Assembly: GCA_015501075.1 (NCBI GenBank)
Contig: JADNYJ010000016.1
Location: 350,491 to 414,490, forward strand
Direction: 5' to 3'
DNA: 64,000 nucleotides
DNA from: Gymnopilus junonius
Lineage: Eukaryota; Basidiomycota; Agaricomycetes; Agaricales; Galerinaceae
The notes under the pieces are model-generated. The model was not told where the DNA came from. It saw nothing but the letters and a program-made list of their open reading frames with translations, and ran no database searches. A program made the translations under genes and the position numbers. Below are positions 34,767 to 46,490 of this stretch, piece by piece. The stretch's first letter is position 1, and each line of letters starts with the position of its first letter.

Positions 34767-35282
34767 GGTGGAAGAGGTGAGAGAGGAAGATTGAAGCCGG
34801 GACGTCTTGCCATCCGTATCATGTTCGGTGTGAAAGAGGTATACGCCTTACCAATCAATCTGACACCATGGCTGACAGTCAGGACTTCCTTAATCTGATT
34901 AAAAATATTGCTAATATTCTGCCTAGGCTCAGCTAAGCAAGAAATTCCCACCCACGTGAAACGTGAGTGGGGCTTATACCAAGGTAGGGGTTTTACCAGG
35001 GCAATGTAAAGTTAGGGCTTTTTCAATTTATGACGCTCCATCCCTTCAACAGAATTATTTACTTTATAGAGAAAATTTTAGTAAAATCATTTCTGAGTCG
35101 AACTATCATTTTTTCCGATTTTATAGTGAGGTTTGTGTTTTGATAATGACGAAATGAAAAGTAGTGGTGAGATTGTTTCAACTTTGTAGTCTCTTTCGCT
35201 TTGATCACCGGCGTCACAAAGACGTCACACGCGGCTCTCTCTCGCTTTTACCACCACCGCGCCTTCAACAGTTGCCTCAACG
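34767..35282. other. Carrier gene promoter region
   Basis: About 500 bases, A/T-rich at 34880-35160. It should contain the carrier promoter; no clear TATA element seen. Confidence 0.4.
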
Positions 35283-35456
35283 ATGCCCCCGGGTCAGCAA
35301 ATCCATGAGGATAAACTCCAGAAGTCTGTTCAGGCCCTCAAGCGTCTTGGCTGGCAATCCACCAACAAATTTATCGAGAAGTACTACGATGATAATGTGT
35401 CTGAATATCTGACAGGTGACATCTTCCAGAACTTCCAGCGGGACTGTCTGACCTAA
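35283..35456 (+). CDS. Short ORF of unknown function, 57 residues
   Basis: ATG at 35283, TAA at 35454-35456. The product (MPPGQQIHEDKLQKSVQALK, then RLGWQSTNKFIEKYYDDNVS) has normal amino-acid balance and two predicted helices. It resembles the beginnings of mushroom proteins often found with DUF6589-type mobile-element genes, which start with a similar helical segment; this is a weak recollection. It may be a truncated first exon. An overlapping minus-strand frame (35277-35708) is Pro/Ser-rich and less convincing. Confidence 0.3.
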   Translation: MPPGQQIHEDKLQKSVQALKRLGWQSTNKFIEKYYDDNVSEYLTGDIFQNFQRDCLT

Positions 35457-36244
35457 GCGTGGCCAGGGTGTGAGTTCCGTGGCAGGTGGATTGGGCCGCA
35501 GAGGTGCAGCTGGTGTTGACGGCACAACCTTGCATTTTCGAGGTGTATTATATACATTAAGGGGGAAGGTGGTGGGCCATAGAATACTTGAAGAGAGTGG
35601 ACTTGAATAATTAGTTTGAGAGGTAGCGTAGGGGCTTTCTATACCATTTTTCATGGCATCAGAGGCTAGGTTGTAATATATTTCAGAATTTCTCCTATTT
35701 TCTGTCATGCTCTGAGTCCGGTAACTAAAACTTTTGTAGACTTGAATTTCAAAGACTACAAATCAAATGTAATGGCCGTGATTGATCGCATTGCCCTGCC
35801 ACATGGCCTACTTTCACACAAGACCGTCCACTGTGTGGACGTGTTTTGGTACGAGACTAATATTCTGCCATACGGTAACGACACACGTTCATTAGCTTCA
35901 GGGGACCGACCCAGCTTTCCTTGGAATAGAAAGAAATTAAACCAACTGGGATGCCGTCAATCCCAGAGCGCTCATTCAATCTCCAAAAATGTGTCAATAC
36001 AAGCTAAGTCTGCAGCAAACTCCAACAACTTTGATCCATTTCCTTCAGAGGGGAGATGTGAATGGTTATGGTCGAAGGGAACTCTCGGTTAGATCGATAT
36101 CTTCAAGGGCAGCGCCGCGGCGTATGGGCTGCGAATAGTCATTAGAAATACAGCTGCACAGAGTAGAAAGAAGAGTAGTGTAGAGCACTTACATAGTGTA
36201 CAAACCGCAGCGGTATAATCCAGCAAGAAATCTTCCTTTTAGCT
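35457..36244. other. Spacer without recognisable gene
   Basis: About 790 bases. One plus-strand frame (35742-36092) has no domain. The right end holds the DPH3 3' UTR. Confidence 0.4.
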
Positions 36245-36650
36245 TCAGGCCGCTACAGCCACAACCTGAGGTGGCTCGTCCTCGATAGTGAGCTTCTCAA
36301 GAGCATCCTCAAAGTGATCCTCATCGCTATCATCCTCCTCCTCTCCCGTCTCCTCCTCTCCCTTCCCAGAATCTTCGTCGTCGGGTGGTTCATCCTCAAA
36401 GTCGAGCTGAAAACGCAACACGAATTAGTAAAGCGAAATGGAGGACAGTATATGCTAGGAAACACACCGGATCATATACGACTCGAATAATAAGGCTGCA
36501 GCTCGGACACGTTGCAATGTCTTCATAATTCGCGAGCTGCTTTCTTGAAATCTCAAAACGATCCCCGCACGGGCAGGGGTAGTGGTACACCCGCTTCTCT
36601 TCGTCCCAAGCCATGTCCTCGATTTCAATCTCGTCGTAATATGCACCCAT
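36245..36650 (-). CDS. DPH3: Diphthamide biosynthesis protein 3 (CSL zinc finger)
   Basis: Small electron carrier that serves the Dph1-Dph2 radical enzyme in making diphthamide on elongation factor 2; in yeast it also supports Elongator. Exon 1 is 36468-36650 (ATG at 36650) and exon 2 is 36245-36406, with intron GTGTGT...TTCAG. Exon 1 contains the entire CSL finger: [20 protein letters not shown], then [12 protein letters not shown] and [16 protein letters not shown], with four zinc Cys in CxC...CxxC form. Exon 2 adds a very acidic tail (about 53 residues) that is longer than in yeast. Frames intact. Confidence 0.95.
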
Positions 36651-36831
36651 GGTAATAAATGTACAGATTTTTAGTTCTTTCCTGCGGAAATATTAAACTT
36701 GAACCTCGAGGCGTATCATAAAAGAGAGGACGGGAAGGCGAAATGGTGGATCGAAGTCAAGCATGGCAGGTTTTCTAACTGACTCGGAATCGGTAATAGT
36801 GTCGTGCGAAATTGCACAGCCACCTTGTTTT

Positions 36832-37350
36832 CTAAATGTATCTTCCCCTTTTGGTCGGGTGACTACAATCACCGCTACTTGCTGGACGTTTCTCTACTCT
36901 CAACAACTTGTCCAGCACCTGTCTAGCGCTTGGCCGACTCTCTGGATCTGCCTTTAAACAACTACCCACTATGTCTCTGTACCACTGAGGCGTGACATTT
37001 TCCCCTTCTCCCCACACCAAAGCAGGTTCTGCGAACTGATTCCCCCGGTCAAAGCCCCAAACTTCTTCTGCAATCTGCCACATCACGATCCCAAGAGCAA
37101 AGACTGTGGAACAAATTGTTTTCCAATCGCGTCTTTCCGGTAATACTCTACGACTTGTCGCGCTCCTCACACTCCCAGCACCCCTCAGACTCCTCGCCCG
37201 CCTCGCGTCGTCAGCACCCCTTACACTCGCCCTCCTTCAGTTTCCAGCAGCCTTCGCACTTCTTACATTCCAAGCGAACTTCGCTCCCCAGGCAGTCCGA
37301 CTCCCAGCCACAACCGTCCGCGCAAATCGCTGTAGATATTGCATGCTGGC
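36832..37350 (-). pseudogene. C-terminal fragment of a protein kinase domain
   Basis: The frame ending at 36832 carries kinase subdomains IX-XI: DWKTICSTVFALGIVMWQIA, then VTPQWYRDIVGSCLKADPES and RPSARQVLDKLL. No ATP-binding lobe or catalytic loop is found upstream. Instead, 37160-37340 reads in another frame as a Cys-rich stretch (RLECKKCEGCWKLKEGECKG) interrupted by a TGA and followed by GCWECEERDKS. This looks like a broken gene whose kinase core was cut by a Cys-rich insert plus stops, or a relic left after deletion. Start and left limit are not defined. The family (fungal-specific kinase) is inferred. Confidence 0.5.
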
Positions 37351-38204
37351 CTTGTACATGTGCTGGCCATTTCAAGGTTATTTTACCTTTTATCGAGTGA
37401 GCTGCTAGGAACTTACTTAGAAGCTTGATTTCAATGTATTGAAATTACATCCACGTTCCTTTTTTTTCTATTCTCAATATACTTTTTACTTTCAATTTAT
37501 TACTTTGAATCGAATCATCACGCCACTGTTGAGAATCGGGAGGCGAGTCGATGCGCACCAGATCGATGTGCCACTCAATTCCACAAAAGACCCCTGTGCC
37601 ACTCCTTAACCGTATGTCCTTCGCATTTCTATCTGCCGTTCCTCCTATTGTCCACGCTCTATCCTTGCGTTGTAACATAAATAATAATGTTCTTACTCCT
37701 GTTCGATATTCACTATCATGATCCTTAGAAACTTCTTATATTTTGCTATCTTCTACGTACTGTGCATACTATAAAAACTCGGCTAAGTACTTTCTCGATG
37801 CTTTCCTTACTTCGAAGTCTTTTAACGGACAAAGTAAAGGCACAAGAATGCATTAATGAGCATTCAAATAAAGCAACCTGTCTGATTTTGAAGGATTTGT
37901 GAAAATTGTGAAAATAAGAGAGCCTAGAACGGAGAGTTTTGCCACTCTTTTTGGCATCCATCATGGGTCGGATCCGATTTCTATGATGATAGGTGAAGCA
38001 GTCTAGGCAGGTTGATCTTGTACCATCATCATCATGCATCACCCAGTCATGGCAGCTGTGCAGAGTCGTTGTACCTGGATCTTTCCACGTACTGCCATTC
38101 CATGTTCCTGTCAGCGCCCTTACAACCGTACACAGCCTTATTTTTGGGCAAATACTTAACGAAACGAGCAAACGGCGGTCGATTTTCTTGAACCTTTACC
38201 ACCC
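37351..38204. other. Spacer with F-box gene 2 promoter
   Basis: About 850 bases, A/T-rich at 37400-37800. No gene supported; frames on opposite strands at 37746-38241 are mutual shadows. Confidence 0.4.
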
Positions 38205-39894
38205 ATGCCTACATCTGATTTACCTGTGGAACTATGGTTAGAGATACTTGCGTATCTGCCGCGGACTACGCTTCACAAGATGATTGGTGTTAACCGGACG
38301 TTGTTCGAGCTGGCGCTCAACGACATGTATGAGGAGGTGCGGTTGATATCAGATGATAAGCAGATGATAAAGACTTTGAAGCAACTCCAGTAAGGATCTC
38401 CCTGGATACCTTCAGCGATGTTAAGTCTTATTCTCGTTTTCAAGTCATCAAGGAATTTCGGGACGAGTCCGACGTTTGTTTATCAGACCTGCATTCTTGC
38501 CAGGTATAACAGAGAACGTCGATTTCGAGTTCCGCAGCAGATTTCACAGAAGAGTCGCGTCAAGCATACGCTCTCTCGGAAACCTTGTGAAGAGTCCGAA
38601 GTCTATCCCCGAAGAAACACCAGAAATATTACCAGATTCTGTATACGCCATCTTGAACGTGGCTAAGAAAGCCGTGAAACATTGCGGAAACCTCAAAGAA
38701 ATCACGGTCGTGGTTCACGACCATGCATTGATCCCACCATTCATGTCCTTCCTTAGCTCACTCTGGGCATCAGACTCTATAGGACCGAATCTGCGGAAGC
38801 TCACAATTGACACTACTGTCAGCAAAATACCGTTTTTGTTGAAGCCCTTGGATAGATTCTCAAGTGTTCTAACGAATCTCGACGAGTTCCGCCTTGACCT
38901 CTCTATAAGCCGTCGTAATCACTCTTCGTCAGAATGGTGGTCTGCAGGCCAGGCTCTCGTGTCGTTCTTCAAGACCTTCAAAGGGACCATTACCTCATTC
39001 TCGTTTTCTTCCTTAGTCATGGATAACCTTGGAGAATTGTTTGAAATGCTACCCCGGCTCCCCAAGTTGAAGAAATTGGAGGTCCTGGCGATCGTAAATT
39101 CAACAAGTTTGCCCAAGCCGGAGGGCTTTACGGGATTTATAGCCAAGCATGCTCCCACCCTGAAGACATTAGTTGTCAAACCGCATTCGCGCCACGTCTC
39201 ATTTCATCATTCGAATGATGAGTATACGTTCTGGTTGAATAACGCCATCTCATCCAAGTCCAAAGACCTATACTCTTTTGCCAATTTGAACCTCTCAAAC
39301 TTGCGCTGTCTTGATGTTGAGCTTAGGGATATGAACCCATATCATGACCGTCTAAACGGAGATCTGAATGCACCGTCACTACTTCCCCCTTTGTCGCAGG
39401 TTGCTCCCAACCTCACGAGGCTGGTGATGACGGGTACGATGCTTTCGTTGCATCGTCTCACTGATATTGTCGATAAATTGTCTCGTCGCGGTGAAGCGAC
39501 GAATGTACTTGAGGAGCTCTCGTTTACTTGCTCTTGCCTCACTGTACAACACTTCGACTTCCTTGCAAAGAAATTACCTTTATTGAAGGCTCTCACAGTT
39601 CAATACGAAAACGTTAGTGGGCCCACAACTATGAATAGGGTTTGTTCTTTGTTGCTTGTAAAGATTGTGTGCTGATGATGGTTTTTTAACATGCAACAGT
39701 ATTCAATGCCCACCTTCGATAATGTCATGCACGGACGCACTTATCCCTCTTGGCGACTGCGCTACCTTCGCCTGGCTTCCGTGTCCGCATGCGGCCAAGG
39801 ACACCCACGGCTCGACGACATGAAAATTTTAGCAGCGAGCCTCTCTGACCGTGTGGTCTTGGACAACGAATATGCATGCCATTGTAGACGTTAG
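38205..39894 (+). CDS. F-box protein 2 with LRR-like repeats
   Basis: Likely SCF adaptor. Exons: 38205-38389, 38445-39639 and 39700-39894, joined by GTAAGG...TCAAG and GTTTGT...ACAG introns in frame. The F-box is at the very N-terminus (DLPVELWLEILAYLPRTTLH, KMIGVNRTLFELALNDMYEE). After it comes a conserved-looking RRLFIRPAFLPG segment, then leucine-rich segments such as LPRLPKLKKLEVLAIVNSTS and LPLLKALTVQYENVSG. Total is about 524 residues. Frames are intact. It shares its layout, including the ...VNR... F-box end, with F-box gene 3 at 44409. Confidence 0.87.
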
Positions 39895-40108
39895 ATCTGT
39901 AAATAGTTAAAATGCAAGGCTTATGCTTGCTTTGCACGTGAATGAGTCATTTAGAAGCGTGTTCACAGTGGAGCCGAATGTGATATGCGCGTCGCGGGAG
40001 ACTCGACCCCTTGTCTTTGTTTTGCTTTGTATAGAGGCCACCATCTCCAAACTGAAACAACAACACCTTTGAAAGCTTAACCACACACACGTTCTCAATA
40101 CATACAAT

Positions 40109-40684
40109 ATGCCCCTTCATCACCTAGCTGTTGGTGTTCGTGACATCGATGAAATGCGTGATTTCTACGCTGCTGCCCTCAAGCCACTTGGGTACAAAGT
40201 CATGATGACATACTTGGACGGAAAGGTCGTTGGGATGGGCGCAGGGTACAGTCCCGACTTTTGGCTTTCCCATTATCATGCGCGCGAGGAAACCGCTTTA
40301 TATGACATACCTCAGGAAGCCGAACATATCAAGAAAAAAACCCATATCGCTTTCGCGGCGTCGAACAGAAAGCAGGTCAGGGATTTCTACAACGCAGCTA
40401 TGTGAGTCTTTGTTCTTCCCTTAGTAACTTCCTCTCTTCTAATCACTTGTGACTGTCCTAGTGCTGCCGGCGGAAAAGATAATGGAAAGCCAGGTCTTCG
40501 CCCTGAATACTTCGCCACTTACTATGGCGCTTTCGTTTTGGACCCCGAAGGAAGGAACATTGAAGCCGTCTGCCTTAAGCCTGGATTTTTGGCGGAGCCT
40601 TTGGGGGTGACTGGTTGGTTGACTGTTGCTAGCGTACTGGCTGCGATTGGGAGTGGTGCGGCATACTATGCAGGATGGGTTTGA
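40109..40684 (+). CDS. Glyoxalase/VOC-fold protein with C-terminal membrane helix
   Basis: Two exons (40109-40401 and 40462-40684; intron GTGAGT...CTAG) give about 170 residues. The vicinal-oxygen-chelate fold is plain: LHHLAVGVRDIDEMRDFYAA, LKPLGYKVMMTYLDGKVVGM, HIAFAASNRKQVRDFYNAAM, YYGAFVLDPEGRNIEAVC. His at residue 5 and Glu near the end of the second half are usual metal ligands. Unusually, the chain ends in a hydrophobic segment (GWLTVASVLAAIGSGAAYYA) with two residues after it besides Gly, as in tail-anchored proteins, so it may sit on a membrane. The reaction is unknown; it could be a glyoxalase, dioxygenase or binding protein. Confidence 0.88.
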
Positions 40685-41057
40685 ACAGTCTAATTAGCCT
40701 TATTTAGTGTGATTCACGATTCGAACATCCATCAATTAGCGACGCGTAATTAGCGCGTACTAAGCAATGACCACGCCGTGTCATGGCACGTGCGTTATTG
40801 TCACCTTCAAGTTCAACGATGTTGAAAATCAAAATCCTCGACGATGTACTTGATATCCGCATTCCATTAATATTATTCCGTCTATTCCGCTCCCATCTTT
40901 TTTTTCAACAAGCCTCCACAAAGTCAGCGACTCCGTCTTTTGATTTGAATGCACTCGCGAAGGGAATCACAAGCCCCAGTTTCATGATGTCATTCTTTGA
41001 CATCACCGTCGTCTATAATAATAAGGACAAGGGCTATTCGATACACCTGAAATCGCC

Positions 41058-43527
41058 ATGTCTTCCAGAGCGATACAAGCCATTCATCAAATAACAAACG
41101 AATATGTCGCGCATTCCGAGAAATGTTTCCGTAGGAGAGAGCTCTTCTCTTTGCTCAGTCCTATTCGGTTCTTCGGTTTGATATGGGATTACTTTTACAT
41201 TTTGGCCCAGCTGCCTATAGTTTGGTTCTTTAAAGCGGTGAGTGCACAGTTTGATACTCTGGATATTCGTATGTTTTCTTGAGTTGGTCCGTGGCTTCTA
41301 GCCACCTCCCAAGACAGCTGAACCGCTGAAGAAACCTCGTGGAAGGATCGCAGTCATCGGCTCAGGTGTCACTGGAGTAAGCTCTGCTGCGTGAGTGGTC
41401 TGATTAGCTATTTCAGGTAGTCATACTATACTTACCGTCCTTCCAGCCACGCAATCTCTCATGGATTCGAAGTGGTCATATTCGAAGCAAAACCCAAACT
41501 TGGTGGAATCTGGTTGGACGTGAACAGCACCTCCAGTCTCCAATTGAACTCTCTGCTATATCGTTTCCACCCTGCGGTTATCTGGAGCAGGGCTTTTCCT
41601 TTGAGAGATGAGATTCTAGGAGGTGAGATCATATTGCCACATACAATAGAATAAGTCTCTTATGCCACTGCAGAAATTCGCAGAATCTGGAAAGAGTATC
41701 ATCTCGATACGAGGACACGCTTTCAGGTGATCATTTTTCCTATTTTCTTTGCTTCTCTAAATCCCCAAACCACTCAGACGGAAATCAAATCTGTCAAGAG
41801 GGCGTCTCCCCCTTCAGGTGACTCATGGGACGATGATCCTGACAGGTCAAGATGGGTTATCAATGACGCAGAAGACGACGTCTTCGATGCCGTCATTGTT
41901 ACAGTCGGCACATGTGGTGAACCAAATTGGATCAAGCTCCCCGGCATGTCAGAAACGCTTGGAGAAAACCTGAAGAAGAAAAAGAAGAAGAAGCGAAAGA
42001 ACCAGTCTCCGACACAAGATCGTCCACCTTCGCCTGAAACCGGAAACGCAGATCATGATCACAGGGGATCCGAAGACAAGTTTACAAAAGCCATTGTTCA
42101 TTCATCCCAGCTCGACTCTCCTGCCTTCCAACTTAAGGGCGGCGAACGAGTTGTGGTTATTGGCAGCGGAGCGAGTGGTGTGGAGGCGGTTGAGACTCTC
42201 CTTGACAAGTATGGCAGCGTTTTGGACTATCAAGACGCATCTTCAGAGGAAAAGGATAGCGAGAAAAAGCAAAAGAAAGGTGCTGATATTACTGTGATTG
42301 CCCGGAACGATAAATGGATTATTCCTCGAAATATTTTTTTCGATACGTGTATTGCTGGGCAGCCTTTTGGACGAGAAATGCCCCTGAGGTATTTTATTTT
42401 ATTTTCTGAAATGAGCGTATTCACCGATGAGTGCCTACGTTTCTAGTTTCTTGTGGGAAAGCTTTTTGAGGCATTGGCAGTATGCAGGAGTGGAAGAGCT
42501 CACTCCCTCAAATCTTGGGATTTATGAATCGACCCCAGTTGAGTTGTTCCACTCAACAATCTTGGCATCTTCTTCTAACAATCGATATCCTAGGTCGTAA
42601 ACGACGAGTTCTTGAAGCATGTGCGCACCGGTCGTTGCCATTATGTCCGTGGCGAGCCAACGCGCTTGACCAGCGAGGGAGTAATCGTACATGCTCGCAA
42701 ACCAAAGAGAGGAGCTGGAAAACCCATCAAACAAGAGGAAAAAGCGACAAATGGCCAAGTCACTGTCGAAGAGATTCCAGAAGGGGAGGAAAAGCTCATA
42801 CCGGCCGATGTTATTGTACTTGCCACTGGGTACAAGAAGCCCACGATCGAATTTTTGCCCGATGAATTGTTCCCTGAAGGGTATCAGGTTCGTTGGTTCA
42901 ACGTCGTGAGGAAAGTCTGATGTTGATGCAGAGTGTTTTAGCGCCCTGATTTGTATCTTCAAAATTTCTCCACTGAGGATTGGTCAGTACTGATGACGAA
43001 CTCGGCGTACCAGAATGCAATTGGGACTGTGTATGTGTTTTTTGACTGCCTCATCCGGAAGCTTACTGATCAAGACATTAAACAGCGGTCACTTGTGCGT
43101 ACTCTTATAACTTCATAATTCGTCTTCTATATCCTTACATTTTAATAATCCCTTCAGCCATATTGGAATATGTATGTTCCAAGTCGTTGTGATCCCCTTC
43201 CGTATAGTAACTAATGTAAACTGTTCGCGCAGATACTCGCATCCTCCTCACCCTTCTCATGGACAAAAACGCTAGACCAGAATCCAAGGACATGAAGCTT
43301 GGGTAGACGTGCTTCGCTTTGTCAAGCGTGGCGCAACAGGCGGAGCGTTGGGGTTTTTCACTTACATGGAACTCAGTAAGTCGATCGGAGTGTATTCTTC
43401 TGAAGAAAGTGTTGAACCATTCGTGTGTCTAGCCATCTGGTTACTCTTGTTCCACATTTTCAGGCCTGATCGACTGAGGTGGTTGTTTTTCATTATGAAT
43501 GGCTGGGGTGTGTATGCTCAGGAGTGA
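41058..43527 (+). CDS. FAD-dependent monooxygenase-like membrane protein
   Basis: Flavin-dependent monooxygenase (FMO/Baeyer-Villiger type). The ATG at 41058 starts an N-terminal membrane region (IRFFGLIWDYFYILAQLPIV). Then come the FAD loop GRIAVIGSGVTGVSSAAHAI, the GGIW motif (KPKLGGIWLDV), the linker FDAVIVTVGTCGEPNW, the NADP loop ERVVVIGSGASGVEAVETLL, and the late ADVIVLATGYKKPTIEF motif. Exons include 41058-41237, 41302-41390, 41447-41622, 41676-41726, 41778-42388, 42447 onward and 42942-43030. A one-base gap at 43299-43303 (CTTGGG) breaks ...KL from WVDVLRFVKRG. Lys-rich low-complexity inserts sit at about 41970-42060 and 42240-42280, the first between the two dinucleotide loops. The C-terminus ends in a hydrophobic segment. 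Substrate unknown. Confidence 0.87.
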
Positions 43528-44408
43528 GAGTATTGTGTGTTCAAGTGACTGGTTGAGTCCTGATGGCGGTGCCTTTGGGAGAAGAAGAATCAAAATATGT
43601 ATTTTATGCCAACCCTGGACTTCACCATAAATAAGTCGCAAAAAATGGTTTGTAGTAACTTTGTCCTATTGTATTTGGACGTGATATGTTACCCAAGGCC
43701 GTCCCTCCAAGCGCTGTAACGCGATGAACATACGTGCCAAACAAGGGCGCCCTCGCACGAGTCGCGACGCGCCCGTACCAGTCATACAGATATGCCAGTA
43801 TTAGATTGTCACAAGGAAGTTTCTATTATAAAGTGCATAGCAATGAAAATAAAAAATACGCGTTTCGAACGTTTGGAGGCGTGTGTGTGTGATGAAGTTT
43901 GTGATGATGGATCAAAAATTAGTTTGGGACGAATGATGAAGCAAAGAATCAGATCAAACGACCCTCGTATGCGATGCTCTTCTGTTCGTCTAGAGTATCG
44001 ACGAGATAAGATTAGAAGCGATGATTGTGGCTGTGCTTGCCCATCGAATTGTATAGCAGGCCACTATCCCCATTAGACCTATCTCCATATGCTATGTCAA
44101 AGTTCTGTCTTCTTTAACCTGAACAGCGGAGAAGCCGACATAGCAGTGTCTCTGACGGACGCATAGCTTTTCCACTCTATATCATGGGCAGCAATTTCCT
44201 GATACCTTTATCTTGCGGGCGACATACTTACTTGCGGCCCACTGTACATTGAAATTTGAAGGGTCCTTCCTCCATTGTTATCTCGTCTCATCTGTAACCT
44301 CCGAAGTCGACGGTGGCCCTCCACCCAAGGAGCACTATCGATCACCCAATTTCCGCCCGCCCGCGATTCCGCCACGGCCCATATAGAAGCAACGGGGCTT
44401 CGGATCTG
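43528..44408. other. Spacer with F-box gene 3 promoter
   Basis: About 880 bases. A plus-strand frame at 43792-44076 has no recognisable domain. No gene supported. Confidence 0.4.
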
Positions 44409-46269
44409 ATGCGCATTTCTTCCTTCCTTACCACTCCTCTCCCTGCAGAACTTTGGTGCATATCATCGATCACATCCCCACGCGCGATCTACTTGGGCTT
44501 GTTGGAGTGAATAGGATTTCTTTGAAGTGGTCATGAACGAGGTGTATAGCCAGCTTAGCTTTATAAGCGCTGATCCGAGGATATTTTACGACAAATTGAC
44601 GACGCTGCAGTGAGTTGACTTTTGCCCCTCCGTGTTGGTGTTAGAAAGTGTACTGAGGATGATGCTTCTAGGAATCCTAATCTCGCAGAACGCATTCGCT
44701 GCTCACCGTATGGCCTAGTGCGGTGAGAGACGCGATCAATGCTATTGAACACGATAGATCAAGACCGCCTGGGCAGCCTGACGTGCCTGAACGAAGCAGG
44801 ACGCCCACGCCGAGATTCAAACACGTCCGATATCTCTCAAGAGGGCGCGAATACGTTGAGGAACTACTAGGCACCACAAACCCCCTCAGCCCACTCCAGC
44901 ACCGAACGCAAGGAACCCCTCCCTTCCCTGGAAGAACGAACGGAAATGTTCAAAGAGTCCATCCGGAGGCTCATCCACGTTGATGAATTCGAACTCAACT
45001 GGTACATCGACCAGGGCAAAACGAGCATGCGTGGAAGTTTGCGCTTTTCCCCCATATTTGGCAGGGGCGTGGGCAGCAGATCAGGCGGCTGGGCTATCGA
45101 TATCCAAGTCGCCAAGATGGGGGATGCAGTCACTTCGTGTGTCTCGCTGCCGCGCTTGGAGGTGTTGGATCTGACGCTGAGATGTTATCCGAGCAGAGGG
45201 GATATGTATTCGGAGCAATATCGGGGGGACACGATCGTCCCGTATTTCATCAACAAGTTCGCCCGACGCTGCAGCAGCTGTCGATGAAGACCATCGGGCA
45301 TCAGGAGCTGTCGCAGAATTTCCAGCTGTTGGGTGTTTTCCCCCGTCTGGCAAAGTTGACGATCGTCATGCCGCTCGATCATTATCATCTGCAGGATCCT
45401 ACGGGCTTTCGACGACTGCTGAAAAGTCACCCGCAGCTGAGGGAGTTGTGCATCAAGTATGCCAGATGCTGCAGGGATTGTGTGCAGGACGGGTTCGATA
45501 CGTATGAGGGCAAACACAAATTGTACGGCGATGTGAGTCTTCCGGCTCTTCGATCCTTGGAGCTGGGATTACACATCCCTGTCCCGCAAGGAATCATGAA
45601 CAACGCGCTTATCATAGCGTAGTGCGACAACTGGGGACAGCCAACTCGCTGTATTATAACCTTGCGCAGATGGGGAGCGAGCTCACGTCTCTGACGCTGA
45701 CGGACCGGAATCTGACGCTGGAGGAGGTCAAGACGTTGCTGGGGCTATTCCCTAGCTATCGGCTGAAGAAACTGTCGTTCTTCGCAAAGGTGCTGAGTCC
45801 GCGGCTCATAGATGCCATCGCACAGGCCTGTCCCTCTCTGAGCTCGTTGTCTCTGGACGTCGAGACAGTGAGCTCTCAGGATCCGTGCACGGAGACGTAT
45901 ATGAACCCGGACGTGGAGGGATTCTCCAAGGCGTTGTATAATTATGGTGTGGACCGTCAGAATGATCGGTGGCGGTACAGAGCATGGACACTCTCTGACG
46001 TCTCGGTCATGCGCTGGGAACTGAAGGTCGGGCATCAGTACAATTGGGCTTGCATGCAGGCGATCGCGGCGGTCGTGCCCTCGGTAAGGAGTTTTGCGGG
46101 TCGAGGGCATATGGAGGCAGAGAATGATCTGAAAGTGGGTGGAGGAGGACAGCGGCATGTTGTTGATTGGATGGGCGGACGAAGCCATTGGATACGTGAT
46201 GAATATGTAGGACGACGACTCTTGACGATTAATGACATGATTAATTTATTGTATTTACATGTATTCTGA
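44409..46269 (+). CDS. F-box protein 3, frame interrupted several times
   Basis: A probable SCF adaptor. The F-box can be read in pieces from ATG 44409: PLPAELW, then IPTRDLLGLVGVNR, then FEVVMNEVYSQLSFISADPR. A GTGAGT...CTAG intron (about 44613-44670) follows. LRR-like parts follow: FKESIRRLIHVDEFELNWYI, LPRLEVLDLTLRCYPSRGDM, QLLGVFPRLAKLTIVMP, LPALRSLELGLHIPVPQGIM and LTSLTLTDRNLTLEEVKTLL. The stop is at 46267-46269. At least six one-base gaps interrupt it; those I can place with confidence are TTT 44517-44519, CCC 45262-45264 and TT 45609-45610. Either the base calls are poor here or it is a decaying copy. Layout resembles F-box protein 2. Confidence 0.65.
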
Positions 46270-46490
46270 CAGTGTTGTATGTATTTCATAGGTGTAGCAA
46301 CTAATGATAAATGGCTATTGGCAATCATGCAGTGCAGGAAGGATCGGTGCGACCATCATCAACATTTCCCGAAATACAGCACCATCATGACGACTTGTTA
46401 AAGACTCTCCCTCCGTACTTCTATTTCCATGTAATACAACAACCCACGCCCATCCTCCATTCTCTTTCGCGGCGACTCTCTGCGCCCGCC

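Noticed and set aside
35277..35708. Minus-strand frame of 143 codons
   Set aside because: Pro/Ser-rich, no domain; the opposite strand carries a better small frame at 35283.
43792..44076. Plus-strand frame with Cys residues
   Set aside because: No recognisable motif, no promoter or intron support.
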